Below are positions 1 to 11,599 of a stretch of DNA of 64,000 nucleotides, in pieces. Made by a program: the position numbers and the translations under genes. Each line of letters starts with the position of its first letter. The stretch's first letter is position 1. The stretch covers positions 12,837,905 through 12,901,904 of the forward strand of contig JADWOT020000002.1 of the NCBI GenBank assembly GCA_036345935.2. The letters run 5' to 3'. The notes under the pieces were generated by a model. The model had not been told where the DNA came from. It searched no databases and saw only the letters and a program-made list of their open reading frames with translations. Source of the stretch: Taenia hydatigena (Eukaryota > Platyhelminthes > Cestoda > Cyclophyllidea > Taeniidae).

Positions 1-740
1 GCAACCGGCCGTCCATTCAACCATCCATCCCTTCATCCTGCATTACATGTACACATCAGGCCAGTTGTAAATGGCAAATTTGTGGTCAAATGTTTTTGTT
101 AGTTGAAATTTGGTGAAATTAAACATTCACTATTGCGGGCATGACCATCTTGCTAAACAAATCCCATCGTCATCCTCTCGCGTAGACATGCCACGCCCCT
201 TCACTTATTATTTCCTCGACAGTACATACTCATACGGGTCTTGGCATTTCATTCGATGTCAAGTCAGTTGAGGCGCAAACTGACGGAATACACTCTTGTC
301 TACACAGCCGTTTGGTTCCAACTACATTTATCGATAGCCGACAACCTAACCCCTTCCAAATGTGATAGGCTTTACTACCTGTCAACATCCCAAACACGGC
401 AATATATGGGATGTGATTCATCAAATTTCATTGGCCGCACCCTGACGACTAATTAGTTGAGCCAATTCCTGTTCTTCATAGCTGACATGTTTTGAACATC
501 TGGCGCATTTACAATGTGCTCTTACCTCATGCTACACTATGGAGTCGAATAGTCAACGTTGGCACTGACTCTACAGCTCGTGCGCTTCTATTCCCGGGGC
601 AAACATATTTCATTCCCCTCTTTCACCACGCACATCACTACCTCTAAGACCGCCAACTTCTCATCACTACCCTCGCATTGTCTTCAACTTTACGTCCCAC
701 ATGGTGCTCTTTCCACTACATGCCGCACACACCATTTCCC
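1..740. other. no gene recognised
   Basis: No coding region with a recognisable family, splice structure or transposon motif was seen. Short open frames here overlap on both strands and have no supporting features. From about 741 onward the sequence becomes alignable with the region from 18380, which is the downstream flank of CAP copy B. Confidence 0.5.
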
Positions 741-778
741 CACAGCCACATTTATCAACATATGTGTGTTTGTGTGCA

Positions 779-784
779 TTTATT
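779..784 (-). promoter_or_regulatory. candidate polyadenylation signal of CAP copy A
   Basis: The plus strand reads tttatt, giving AATAAA on the minus strand about 140 nt downstream of the copy A stop codon. The duplicated flank of copy B has the same hexamer at an equivalent place, so the signal is shared by both copies. Confidence 0.5.
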
Positions 785-925
785 CTGTCAAAAAGAAGGA
801 GTGGAAAATAAATTAAATAAAATCGGGAGGTGACAGAGCTTAAAAGTGGGGTGAGAGTGTTTAGAGAGGTAAAGATTGATTTGCGGCACATAATTTTGGC
901 TACAACCAGAACAGTTGGTGGAAGA

Positions 926-1832
926 TTAGTCCTTATAGACCACACAGGCCGGCACAGTTACCTTTCTGCGATTCTTTAAGTCCAGTGCCGAGTAAATTTG
1001 ATGGCCTTTTCGGTTTTTGGCGCATTGTTTGCGAAAATACATCTGTCCTTCAGGGCATTTGGTGCAGCTGGTTCCTTCCTCATAAGGTCGCTGGCCTCCG
1101 TTGTCCCCTCTAAAAGAATGCGCACATGGCAGTGTATCGATAGGCTTCTCCTCAGCTTCACGATCAGACAAACCCAACTTACCTAGGTGTGTAGCCACAC
1201 ACAATCAAATATTGTGGGTTCTGTAAGTCAGGCATAATGCCATCACATCGCTGCACTGCACAGCCAACCTCATTTGTGGTTGCCCGAACCATCTGTTCAG
1301 GTAGAGATAAAGACATGACAAGACGCACCATCTCGTGCTAAACCATTCAATACCACACACACACAATGTTCTCACCTGTGTGCAGTGACTAAAGGGACCT
1401 GTGCAATTTTTTTATGATAATTGTAGTTTTTGACTTCATTCTTCCAGGCACATACACCTTCAGTAATGGACGGCTTTTGGCCGCTGATAACGACGGTATT
1501 TCGTACAGCTCTATGATAGGGCCATAGAAAGGGAGGTTTAAACCTGCACATCTCGACCCAAAAATTTGCCAGATTCTGCAAGTCCGTAGAGTACTTCTAG
1601 ACAAATGAAAACAGGCGCCATTTACACGCGAAACAGATTGCAGTGTTAACACAAGTCCAGTCGACCACGAAGGTACTGGCAACGAACGTACGATTAGTTG
1701 CATATTGGTGGCAGGCGGTTGTACATTTTCGCGAACTTCCCGATGAGCCTCAAGAAGTTGTTCCTGTTCAACTGGTGTGGATGACTCACACGCCACCATG
1801 GCGATGACAGCGATGGGTCTGAAGACCACCAT
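926..1832 (-). CDS. CAP-domain (SCP/TAPS, venom allergen-like) secreted protein, copy A, four exons, one frameshift
   Basis: Proteins of this family are secreted cysteine-rich CAP-fold proteins, expanded in parasitic worms; the exact role of this one cannot be read from sequence. Exons deduced from splice sites are 1832-1692, 1596-1376, 1292-1183 and 1109-926. Exon 1 starts at an ATG followed by a short hydrophobic stretch (MVVFRPIAVIAMVAC), a good signal peptide, then EQEQLLEAHREVRENV and PPATNMQLI, the typical CAP N-terminal helix. Exon 2 carries LANFWVEMC and ITEGVCAWKNEVKNYNY. Exon 3 carries the ATTNEVGCAVQRC and QYLIVCGYTP stretches (CAP1 end and CAP2). Exon 4 has the cysteine-rich end PYEEGTSCTKCPEG. 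Donor and acceptor phases agree. The one lesion is in exon 2: it is 221 nt long against 222 in copy B, and the frame breaks at a run of seven A (seven T on the plus strand, about 1407-1413). That is a single-base loss or a sequencing error. The motif usually reading HYTQ ends as HCTQ here. It lies within a duplicated block shared with copy B. Confidence 0.8.
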
Positions 1833-1843
1833 CACAAGGCGAC

Positions 1844-4160
1844 CTGACAATGCAAAATGTGTGCAGAGCAACAGTTGAGGATGATGATGGTGAGCGATGC
1901 TAAGTAAATAACAACTCACCATTCCATTCGCATATCATCGTGACAAAGGGACTAAGAGAGCTAGACAATTCCACCTATTTATTTGTGAAATAAGGCATGG
2001 AGTGATATGGTTGGATGTGGTGTAATAAAACAGACTCTGGTATCACATTGGCTGAGATAATCCCGCCACTCATGGTTCAGGTCAAGCCGACTTTGAATTG
2101 CAAATCTGCTGATGAAAAAAATTACCTCCATTTCACATTTGGAATGTAATAGCAGACTTCGTGTCATCACAGTGCGCAGAGTAGGCAGATTTGAAATGAC
2201 TTAGGTGCTCTGATCCTGACGACGTAATTCATGGGCACTGCAGTCACGTTTTGCGACTTTTTCGCAGTTCTTGTTCCAGCAGACCAATCAGTGGCAGACG
2301 ATCAGATTGCAGCAAAATTGAGGTTGTGCAAACATTATCACCTTCATTCAAAGATGATGGCGATGGATGATACCCTACCTCGCTCTTTCAAATTTTACAA
2401 TTTGTTAACGCCTCACCCTCCATGATCACTATTGCACTGTTCCGTGCCACAAAATGTACATTAGTCTCTTCAACCTAGTCTCCCATGTGCAACACTCTGA
2501 TACTGGAGAGGAGAGATTGCAATTTACTCGCTGCGATGATGGCAGTTAATGTCTCTCCTTTGTCTTAATGCCATCGAATTTGACAACTTTTGCTTTTAAT
2601 CTTCCAGATTCTTATTCAACACGCTTATTGGAGACTATCCAACGATATCATTTACGCTGATGTGGCTGATGCCACTTGCAGAGAGCTATTTCTTCAGTTC
2701 CAACTGATAAATTGAGTGTCCTTATCTCTTTTAGTCAGTCGATTTACAGGCAAAGGAACCATCTGGTCACTTCTTTTATTTTTTAGCTTTAGCAGAAGAA
2801 GAGCTGAGAGAGCAGTTGACGCATACAGACTGAACTGATTTAACTTCGAATACGGTGACCAGTAGTAATAATCATAAAATGTAAGGTTCTGTGGTCATTT
2901 GCCTGCTATTTTTGAGATTTTACTTGCTAAAATAAAAATATGGCATGAATGTGTCACTGTGATGCAAGAATCAGTTCCGATGAGGAGATGAGGGGACATG
3001 AAATTTGAGACGCCATCGACGTATGAATGTTGCACGCAAAGCATCTCCTGTTGTCTACTTAACCGTCTCTTTCCATTGCATAGATTTTGAGATCGCACAA
3101 TGAGAAATGGAATGACAAGATAAAATGGTGCCTGTAGAGTATGAAGCAGAGTCGCTGGTGATTGATGATGCGGAACATGTTTAGCACAATGGTCACAATT
3201 CTACGATAGCCTTTGTGAATTATCGGCTTCAGCTTTAAGGATATGAACGTAGACGATGCAAGTAAAAAGGGTAGTTGAGCAGGAAACTTCAGCAAACAAA
3301 GTGAAGCTGTACCATGCAATGTGTAAAGCGGACATAAAATCATGCTGCTCTGTTGATTGTATTGAACCATTACTTTTGAGCTCCGTCTCTTCAAACAAAT
3401 GCTATCCACGATTCCACATTATTTTACAAGAATTATCAAAAGAATAGCAGCTATGATTTTGTGACTTCTACAAATGTGTGAATTTTGATGTTGCATGGAA
3501 TTGTGGAAGTAGTGACAAGGCTTTCATGGATTATGCATATTGTTCGGTGCACGTCATCACCATGAAACAAAAGCATTGACATCAGCAGCTAAAACTCAAA
3601 AATTTTGAGGCTTCAGAACTTCGTAACTTATTAATGTCTTGTCGATAGAAAAGTGAGAGGAGTATAGGGAATCCACAAGACCAACAGAGAGCAATGGAAC
3701 CATTGTTTTGCGGCGATGACCTCAGCCTGCTAAAGAGAATTGACTGCGATGATTTTGCAGCAGCAGTCATGCGTCGCGCAGCCCTTTAAGGTGTATATCA
3801 AGTCAGAGTGAGTACGTTGTCAATATTAGTTACAAATGTGGATTTTCCTTCACTTGCATGGTTAATCCAGCACGATGGCATTTAACAGTGGCTTTTGGAA
3901 GTCAAATCTACCATCAAATATCTTCTGATAATCAACAATTCCTTCAATTGTTCATCGCTTTTGTCAAGGTGGAAAATAAGTTAATTACACGAGAGGTAGT
4001 GACAACGTTTGCTCACCTACAATCAACAGAGGTGCTCAAAAGATTTCGCACCTCTCCTATTGGTGTAACAGAAGAGTCGACTTCCAGTCACCCACGCTTG
4101 CCATCACATGGTGCGCGTGGAACACACCATTTGTTTGCGAGTCAAATCAAGTTCTCACCA
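1844..4160. repeat. segmental duplication, upstream flank of CAP copy A
   Basis: This stretch upstream of copy A aligns collinearly with about 19607-21860 upstream of copy B. Examples are the near-identical blocks at 2231-2460 and 19961-20200, and at 3480-3780 and 21190-21470. I recognised no coding region in it; the open frames are not shared between the copies. The last part (about 3470-4160) has a third copy at about 15750-16440. Confidence 0.75.
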
Positions 4161-4236
4161 GACGTCTCATAGTACCTAAGCCAAATTTCTTTTCGCATAG
4201 CTATCAAGGCAAATAATGTCTAAACATTTGTAATCA

Positions 4237-4918
4237 CCTAACTAAGTAAAACTTAAGTCTACTTCTTACAGAACACATAGGTTCCATACCCAGGTGCTAG
4301 CAAAAGCACAAAAGAATTTCTTACCAGCACACGCTACATTGATACTAAAATTTTTGTATAGGAACAAGCAAACCTACTACACACTCTTGTTTGCACTTTG
4401 CCCACGGTGCATTTTCGATGAGAAGGTTAACTGGGAAAGCAAGACACAAAAAGGCGTTTAGATAACTGCTTGCGATATAGGCGAATAAGTGAAATCAGTG
4501 CAAGTCTAAATGTTGTTCTAACTTGCACATCTACTTATAGCTAATAGGCCGTGATATGTCAGACCATATTTTGGTTCTCTGCTGACATCAGCGAGAATAA
4601 AAATGCTAATAAGCTTTTAACAAATAATTGCAGCTCACTGGCTCAAGGTACGTAATTAAGCCAAGACTCTTGGCCCTACTGCAAAAAGTGGAAATTTTAT
4701 CAGACATTTATGGGTTTGTATAAGAGGTGCATTTTAGTATTTTCAAACAATTGGCAGCGTACAAAAGCCGACGCTAGCAGCGGCGGCAGCAGCAGGGGAA
4801 TTGAAGTGCGTGACATTTGACGTGCTCTTTCTAGCCTACTCAGCAATGGAGGCTGTGAGGTAAAATGCAGCTAACATTTGAACACAGATTTAACTGGACA
4901 TAAAAGCCAAGCGACCGT
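4237..4918 (+). repeat. inverted repeat, left arm
   Basis: This arm is the reverse complement, with moderate divergence, of about 10128-10830. A good anchor is the block around 4270-4310 (cacataggttccatacccag), matched by ctgggtatggaacctatgtg near 10760. The end near 4900 (cataaaagccaagcgaccgt) matches the start near 10130. No terminal inverted repeats, target-site duplication or coding sequence were recognised, so the element class is unknown. The two arms bracket the arginase-family gene. Confidence 0.7.
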
Positions 4919-6238
4919 GGTACCGCCTGACATGAGTTTTAACATTACTTAACGCTTGAAGTGGAGCCAATGATTTTGAGGCATTATAACAGCCTATAAT
5001 TTCAGCATAAATAATAGCCACTGCATAATTTACCACTAAACTACATTCTTGTATTTGCCTATTTATCTGTAGAATAGTATTTACTATCAACGACATTTTA
5101 GAAGCCTATGAAGCTAGTGGATATTAAGGTTGAATATTCTGTCGCACAGTGCACGTGTACGACCACCGTTATTAGTTTGTTTGTCCGTGCGAGCATAATG
5201 TTCGAGTTGGCCACACTTTGTCTGCACAAAATAATTAGTCATATTTGTCAGGCTTAGAAGCTTCTTGTTATCGTGACACCCCACTGCCAAAACGGGCACT
5301 TAGTTTACATTGCGTGGTAACACAATTTCGCCATGTCATCGACACTCACACACCTGCGCGAGGGATGATTTACGTTTACCAAAATCCTCCTCAATGAACC
5401 GACTTATAAATAGTAGCCTGCCTGGTGTGTAAGCCACATGCGCTTACCATCCTTCTTTCCCGAGCAATTTAATGTTTTGTAAATCAATAGGCATACGTAT
5501 TATACAGGCGAACGCTTCCTTTGCGGACCATCTATAGCTTTATAAGAAGCATTCAATTGTGCTGAATAACGAACTCGTTATTCCAATCCTGTCATTGTCT
5601 CCAGTCGCTGACAGTGCATAGAGGACATTAACTTTTCCTAAAATGGCGCAGACCTCACCATCGATGAGGAGGACAGCATAGGCTCAACCAAGTGCCTTGC
5701 AGTGAGCCTAATGTATTTCTGTGAGTCATGGCAGTACGCAACATGAAATATTTATTGTAGCCACAAATTACTAGTGACTTGTAAGTAGAAGTGAGCGTTG
5801 AGTGACAATGGCGCCAAGAGTTTACTGCTATTAAATGTCCAATGTCTATGTCCACATTTCTTGCAGCATATGTGGATTCCCCCAGGACTTTAGGATAGAA
5901 TAAAATCATATGCTCTGAGACATTTTTAGTCGAACATATGAATTGGCGCATTGAGGTGTCGTCTTGGAAAACGTTAAATTTGTGTTAAGTAAATTTACTT
6001 AAAGAATTCCAACCTACTTATCAATTGTCAGCAAAATTGTTATGCTGCCTCCTATATTACCAGTAGCCACGACAGCCCACTATCGTAATGAATGCGTCCT
6101 CAAGCAACACTACAAACCTTTGCTGAATGCATTCTGAACAGCAAAAGTATCACTGAGTGTCAACAATTTGCATAAAAGTGCACTGGAGTGTGTGATGCTG
6201 CCCCAAATGTCCTAGCTACACTCAAACAATTAGCAGCG
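4919..6238. other. no gene recognised between inverted repeat and arginase gene
   Basis: Nothing with a coding signature was seen. The stretch at about 5341-5520 resembles about 9799-9970 in the same orientation (shared features are the cacctg...acgagg...ttacgt block and a later agcaat...tgtt...aatcag block), so a second repeat pair, in direct orientation, also flanks the arginase gene. Confidence 0.45.
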
Positions 6239-6244
6239 TTTATT
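6239..6244 (-). promoter_or_regulatory. candidate polyadenylation signal of the arginase-family gene
   Basis: tttatt on the plus strand gives AATAAA on the minus strand about 125 nt after the stop codon of the last open arginase exon. This supports 6369 as the end of the transcript's coding part. Confidence 0.4.
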
Positions 6245-6368
6245 GGTCAACACAATCGGTTGCAGCAAAGGAGCCAGAGTTCTTTAGTCCTGACTCGTTT
6301 ATGCTACGACGTTTTATAAATTCTCTACATATTCAATTAGAAATGAAAACCATGTAGTCCTTCCTGAG

Positions 6369-8445
6369 TTACTCCGTGGAGCCTGTTATATCGAACACCA
6401 CGTTATTGACGAGCCATTTGATTTTTGTCTCAACACCGACAGATAGGCTCAAATCAAGTCGATCACCTATAGTCATGGCCGCAAACTGTAGATCCGCAAG
6501 TTCAGCTTGCCTTATAATTGCTAGCACAATTCCTAATAACACAATATTTTCCCGCTTACGTACGCATGTGATTAGCATCACACATCGCACACGCTCTTTC
6601 GGATATAGTGAACTCCGAATATAGGCATTTATTAGAGCAAGAGAGAAATTGTACTCAAATGTAAATATTGGAAGTTGTTGTGGGCGAATCAGCTCATATT
6701 GGATGTGTCTCTGGTCTAAAAGCAGAGCGCTTTTGATTATCTCAAGAGCAGAATTCAAAGTGGTCTTTGGATCTTCAGCTGAGCCAAGCCACGTGTTGAC
6801 CTCTGCTACCGCCATCGATTTCAGCAGACCTAGACAGCAAAGAGAAGTGGTTTCATCCTCACTTTGACGCAAAGAAAATGCATGAAGACCCGATGAGGAT
6901 CTTTTTAGCCTCATTCTTTACGTGTGCTGCAGTGAATGTGTCTCAAAGCACTCCGATGATGCTACAAGCTAAGCACATCGCTACACTGTCTCCAGTTACT
7001 TATGCCACTAGATGGAATCCACAGCCTAATGCAGCCTTCAGAATAATAAGCTAATAATGTTGGTCTGTTGTTTCTTAGAAAAAATCCAATAGAATTCCTT
7101 TAATACGTGCATTCGTTCCAGCATGTAGGTGTTTCTCTTGCAGTAGTATCATAAGCAGCTGCTCTGATATGTTTGTTCTTAGTGGAGGAAAGGTCGCTGC
7201 TGCCAATGCAGTTAAGGCATAACCATGAAAGTCGAAACTGCTAGCCTACCTGTCTGACCAAGAGTCTTGCAAATGTACTTGCCCTCATCCAACGAGAGAC
7301 CACCTGTAACGGGGGTTCCTGTGCTGGCAGCGTACTTCGGATCCAACCCGTCAATGTCGAAGCTCAGGTGGATTTGACAATTGGGACTACCAAACAAACA
7401 TGTTTCCCAAATTAATGCTTTTGTTACTTGTCCTCTCCAAAATGCATTTCTTTTAGCAAACACTCGCCAAAACTGCATTATGGTCTTGAGAGTTATCTCC
7501 ATGACACTCTCAATGCCAATCCTTCGCACATCGTCCATATTAAAATACGGAATATTGAGGTCCTCTATGAACTTCCTAAAGCAAGAAGTAACTTATGAGC
7601 TTGCCCTTCCTCCATTCGATTGGCTAAAAGGTTGAACTTACAGCTCTGGTGTATCGACATCCCGAAATCCGATGTGGAGTAGTTGATTGGCTTCAAGACT
7701 GCAATGTGCATAGGGTGAGTGAGCGTCAGTCAGGTAAGCAATTGTAAGTAATGCAAGGAGATCAGACCTACACTGGTTTGATGGTTTCAAAGCCTTGAGT
7801 TTGCGGAATGCGTTTGCTTGTTTCGTTCAGAAGGAAGGAGAGAGGCATGCCGTGAGTGTGACGAGAAGTAGAGCTGCTGGGAGTATTGATGTCAGCGTGT
7901 GCGTCAACCCAGACAACAAAAGAGTTGGGGAAATTCTTCAAGTGACCCGCAATTGACCCGATCCCGATGCTGTGGTCGCCGCCCAATATGAGTGTTATGT
8001 CGTTCTTCTCCACACTTTTGGCGACGCACTCTGTCAGCTCTAAAGTGGTTTTCACCAGTGCTCGCTGGTTCTCGCAATTCAAAATAACATCCGCTTTACG
8101 GTCCTTTGGCTGTATGAGTTTTCCACAGTCAGTTACTTTGGCATCTAGCATTGGGCAACAAAATAGTAGAAACACATAAGCACTGAGAATTTGGACAAGT
8201 CGTATTAATGAGGTAGAGCGTAGGTGGCTCTGCAAGGGTGAGCTAGATAATTGGGGGAGATGTGACGTCAAGCCTACAGATAATTTACCCAATTTCCTCA
8301 AAAGCTCTTTAAGACCACAGTTAAGGATATCCCTAGGTCCATTCTGAACCCCATCCTTTTGATGACCCTTGTCGATAGCTGCTGCCACAATACCCAGAGA
8401 AGGGACGCGATTTCCAGAACCCTTATCGATGACGCGAATGCGCAA
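6369..8445 (-). CDS. arginase-family protein, five recognisable exons
   Basis: Arginase hydrolyses L-arginine to ornithine and urea at a two-manganese centre. Exons from splice sites are: about 8445-8289, 8144-7772, 7698-7642, 7575-7250 and 6829-6369, with phases agreeing at every junction. All metal ligands are visible: LILGGDHS, VVWVDAHADINTP and HLSFDIDGLDP. Substrate-side residues equivalent to human Asn130, Ser137, His141, Asp183, Glu186 and Glu277 are kept. Changes from the usual pattern are RHTHG where arginases have GNLHG, and SMAVAEVNTWLG in place of the usual LDIMEVNPSLG type. Oddities: no in-frame ATG precedes the first exon (a stop lies just upstream), so a 5' exon is missing or unseen. 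Exon 4 has about 27 extra residues between TLKTIMQ and GSPNCQIHLSF, which may be a retained intron. The last exon runs about 100 residues past the usual arginase C-terminus. Agmatinase or another ureohydrolase is less likely given the DINTP...STS...HG pattern. Whether it is functional is open. Confidence 0.8.
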
Positions 8446-10127
8446 ATTGGCTCAGTGTGGGTTGCAAGCACCTTTTATACTCCATGTATTACAGCTTTGT
8501 GCTGCTGTGGAGATGTGTGTGCAGCTGTCAGGGTCCTATTTCTGTGTGTTTACGATAACAAGTGATTTGGATGCTTATGTTGTCTCTAGCGTAAGGGCGT
8601 CGACGATAGTGGCATAAATCCCAGAACGTGGATTAAGCTCCTGTTTATGTCTCATGGAATTTGTTTATAACGTTAAGATCAACTGCCCAAATGGAGGTAC
8701 AGTTGCCATTAGCGTAATTATTTTTCAATATTGTATGCTTAGACACCTAAGTGTGCTAGTGAACCCACTTCTCCTCGTGCACAACATGTTTACTTGTTAT
8801 TTAATGCTGAATCTTGACGAGGAAATTGACGTTGGGCAAAGTTATACATGTGTAGAGGCATTTGTTGCAGATGTTGGAAGGGAGTTCTGCTTCACTTCAT
8901 CAAGTGCATAAAACATCCAGCAGGTAACACAAACTTCCCTAATGCCAACTGTCACAATGTTTGCACTCCCACTCCTTGTTTGATGATGGCAATGCTATCA
9001 CCATCAATGAACCACATTATTTGCAGCGACTTTTGCTTTGCATCGAATGACTTGGGCACTGCAATCAATCATTACCACAAGAACGACATCGGTATGCTTA
9101 GTGGTTACCAAGATTATTAAGCTTGTACAAAATTAAAAGCACGAATTTTAATAAAAATTGAGATGCAGTGTCGTATTTAGTGTGTAAAAGCTCCATGTGG
9201 CTGCAGAAAATGGGAACACGAACCCGGATTATTGTCAATCTTGAGTATTTTGATTGAAGTGGACTTTGACTTGCTCAGCGAGTCAATCGTGCTGACGCGC
9301 TGATGATGACCGCATGACGAAAATGTGAATTGAATAAGGAATGTTGAACAAACGCGTAACTCGGCTGCATTGAAGCCTCTTTTTGGTCCTAGTATGCATA
9401 ATGAACAAATGGAATGACGATCGCCTTGGGCAAAACTTCATTGGCATCGTCTCTATTTCCATCCATTTGCACGATCAAATCGATTCCCATCCATGCAGAG
9501 CAATTATGTCGATGAAATAAGACTGCGGATCAGCGTTATTTTAAAGCCTGACAACCTAGTAGAAGTGTGAATGAAGCTTCCGTTGCATGGCGTGTGCACG
9601 AAGGTACAAGCATTATTTCGGTTGCTTTCTCATCTCGATGATTAGAGAAAAACTAGCCACATTTAACTTATAAACACAAAGCGAAATGTGTCGGATGTGG
9701 TAACTTCCTGCCTTTGGGAGCGCCATATCACATAAACAAGGTGTTTGCTTATATTTTGTAATCGAAACTTACTTACCTCCTAAGATTATCTGTAGCGCAC
9801 CTGTACGAGGATCACTTACGTAAACCAAGGCTTCCGTTATTGCACACACTCCCAAACAGTAGTAGTCACAGGGCGCTTGAATGCGTGAATTATCAAAGCT
9901 ACTAACAAACGCCATTGCACTTTATCCTCCTACTTCCGCGAACAATCTATTGCCTTGTTAATCAGGAAGCAACCTGCTGCAAATTGTTGATTTGTCGAAG
10001 CAGAGCGCAGGCTTTATTACTGCTCTTGGGGCTGGTAGAAGCATACTGCAACTGAGAATCGAGCATAGACAGCCATCTCGAGTAAAGTGAACTTGATACG
10101 GAAGACTGCGGTCATCAACTTTGCTAC
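8446..10127. other. no gene recognised upstream of arginase
   Basis: This should contain the arginase promoter and perhaps a first coding exon with the start codon, but I could not identify either with confidence. Open frames at 8654-8911 and 8848-9120 have no family resemblance. The part at about 9799-9970 is the second member of a direct repeat with about 5341-5520. Confidence 0.4.
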
Positions 10128-10830
10128 GGTCGCTTGGCTTTTATGTCCAATCAAACCTGTGTTAAAATGTTAGCTGAGCTTTATCTCACAGTCTCTAATG
10201 CTGAGTAGTATAGAAATAGCACGTCAATTCTCACGCATTTAGATTCCTCTGCTGCTGCTGCTGTCGCTACCATTAGCATCGGCTTTTGCAAGCTGCCAAT
10301 TGTTTGAAGACCTATTAAAATGCACCTCCTATGCACACCTTTAAAGGTCTGATAAAATTTCTGTTTTTCTTGCATTAGGATCAGGAGTCTTAGAGCGATT
10401 TCGTACCCTGCGCTAGTGAGTTGCGATTAATTGTTAAAATCTTGTCGCCGTTTAAATTCTCGCTGATGTCAATGGAGCACTATAACGTTGCTCTGACACA
10501 TCACAACCTATTAGCTATAAGTAGGTGTGCAATTTTTACAACATTTAGACTTGCATTATGTTCATTTGCTTGCCGATTTTATAACCAGTCATAAAACACC
10601 TTTTTATGTCTTATTTTACCAATTAACACTTTTCATCGAAAATGTATCCTAGGCAAAGTGCAAACAAGAATGTATGGTGAGTTCACTTTTTCGTAGACAA
10701 ACATTTTAACATTAATGTAGCGTGTACTGGTAAGAAATTTTTTGCACTTTGGCTAGCACCTGGGTATGGAACCTATGTGTTCTGCAAGAAGTAGTTTACT
10801 TAAATTTTACTTAATTAGGTGGTTACAAGT
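10128..10830 (-). repeat. inverted repeat, right arm
   Basis: Reverse-complement partner of about 4237-4918. It includes a short gctgctgctgctg run near 10250 that matches the cagcagcag run near 4785 in the other arm. It carries no recognisable protein. Together the arms enclose about 5.2 kb containing the arginase-family gene. Confidence 0.7.
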
Positions 10831-11599
10831 GTTTGGGCATTATTTCACACGGCAGTAACCTCTGGCGTGACATAATGCGGTCTTAACTCACAATTTTGCA
10901 TATTAGAAATCACAACGAAGCGCTCTACTTTGTAGTCCTAAAATTTTAACTGCTGGCAACAGGTTGGCAGTCCTCCCTAGGGCAATTTAATGTGAGGATA
11001 ATGCAAAAGTGCGGATTTTATGTGCTGCAGTAATGACATAGGTATTGCTGTTAGAGGGAATCAGGGCCTGCTCAAGGGGGTTCCGATGCGTGAACATTCC
11101 CACATGACCATTTGTATGGCCGTCTGCAGCCCCTGACGAACCTTTTGACCCCAGTTCAATTCAAAGATTTTAATTTTGCGGTTACTTCTACAAGAACTCT
11201 AGTAAGCGGTCTGCTTAAGCTTACTTCTTTCACATTGTTGCAACTCGTTGCTTCAATTCGAGAATTTTGGTCATTAGTTCACCCAGACAACCGTGAATGA
11301 GCCATCAAAGTGAGTTTGTGCTCTCAACGTCTACCTTACTGCTTGATCGTCGATCGGTCCACGTAAAAATTTGCTTAGAAATCATTGCGCATCGGTATAA
11401 GGTGGACAAATTGAGAGAGTGCAGAGCAGTCAAGCACACAACTTGGTATGTAGTAGATCAGCATCAGAAGGAAAGCCAGACACCACGATAGTGGCGACTG
11501 CAAGTAAAACCAACTAAAAGGACAATGCGCTTCATCCTTTTTTCTCCGCATCAAATTTCACACGTGGTAGGCGTAAGGCTCCTCCCCTGCAGATACTCC
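10831..11599. other. no gene recognised
   Basis: No family, transposon motif or splice structure was recognised in this stretch. Two small adjacent open frames (11112-11300 and 11297-11491) are not similar to anything I know. Confidence 0.4.

Larger units (their letters stand above)
741..4160 (+). repeat. direct segmental duplication, left copy (unit A)
   Basis: About 3.4 kb, containing CAP copy A and its flanks, is repeated in the same orientation at about 18380-21860. By eye the identity is high in blocks and interrupted by many small indels. Boundaries are approximate: the similarity starts in the 3' flank of the CAP gene and stops where the inverted repeat near 4200 begins. Confidence 0.75.

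Noticed and set aside
6376..6867. Plus-strand open frames
   Set aside because: They are antisense to the last arginase exon.
7967..8179. Plus-strand open frame
   Set aside because: It is antisense to the arginase exon carrying the GGDHS and DAHAD motifs, which is the convincing coding strand.
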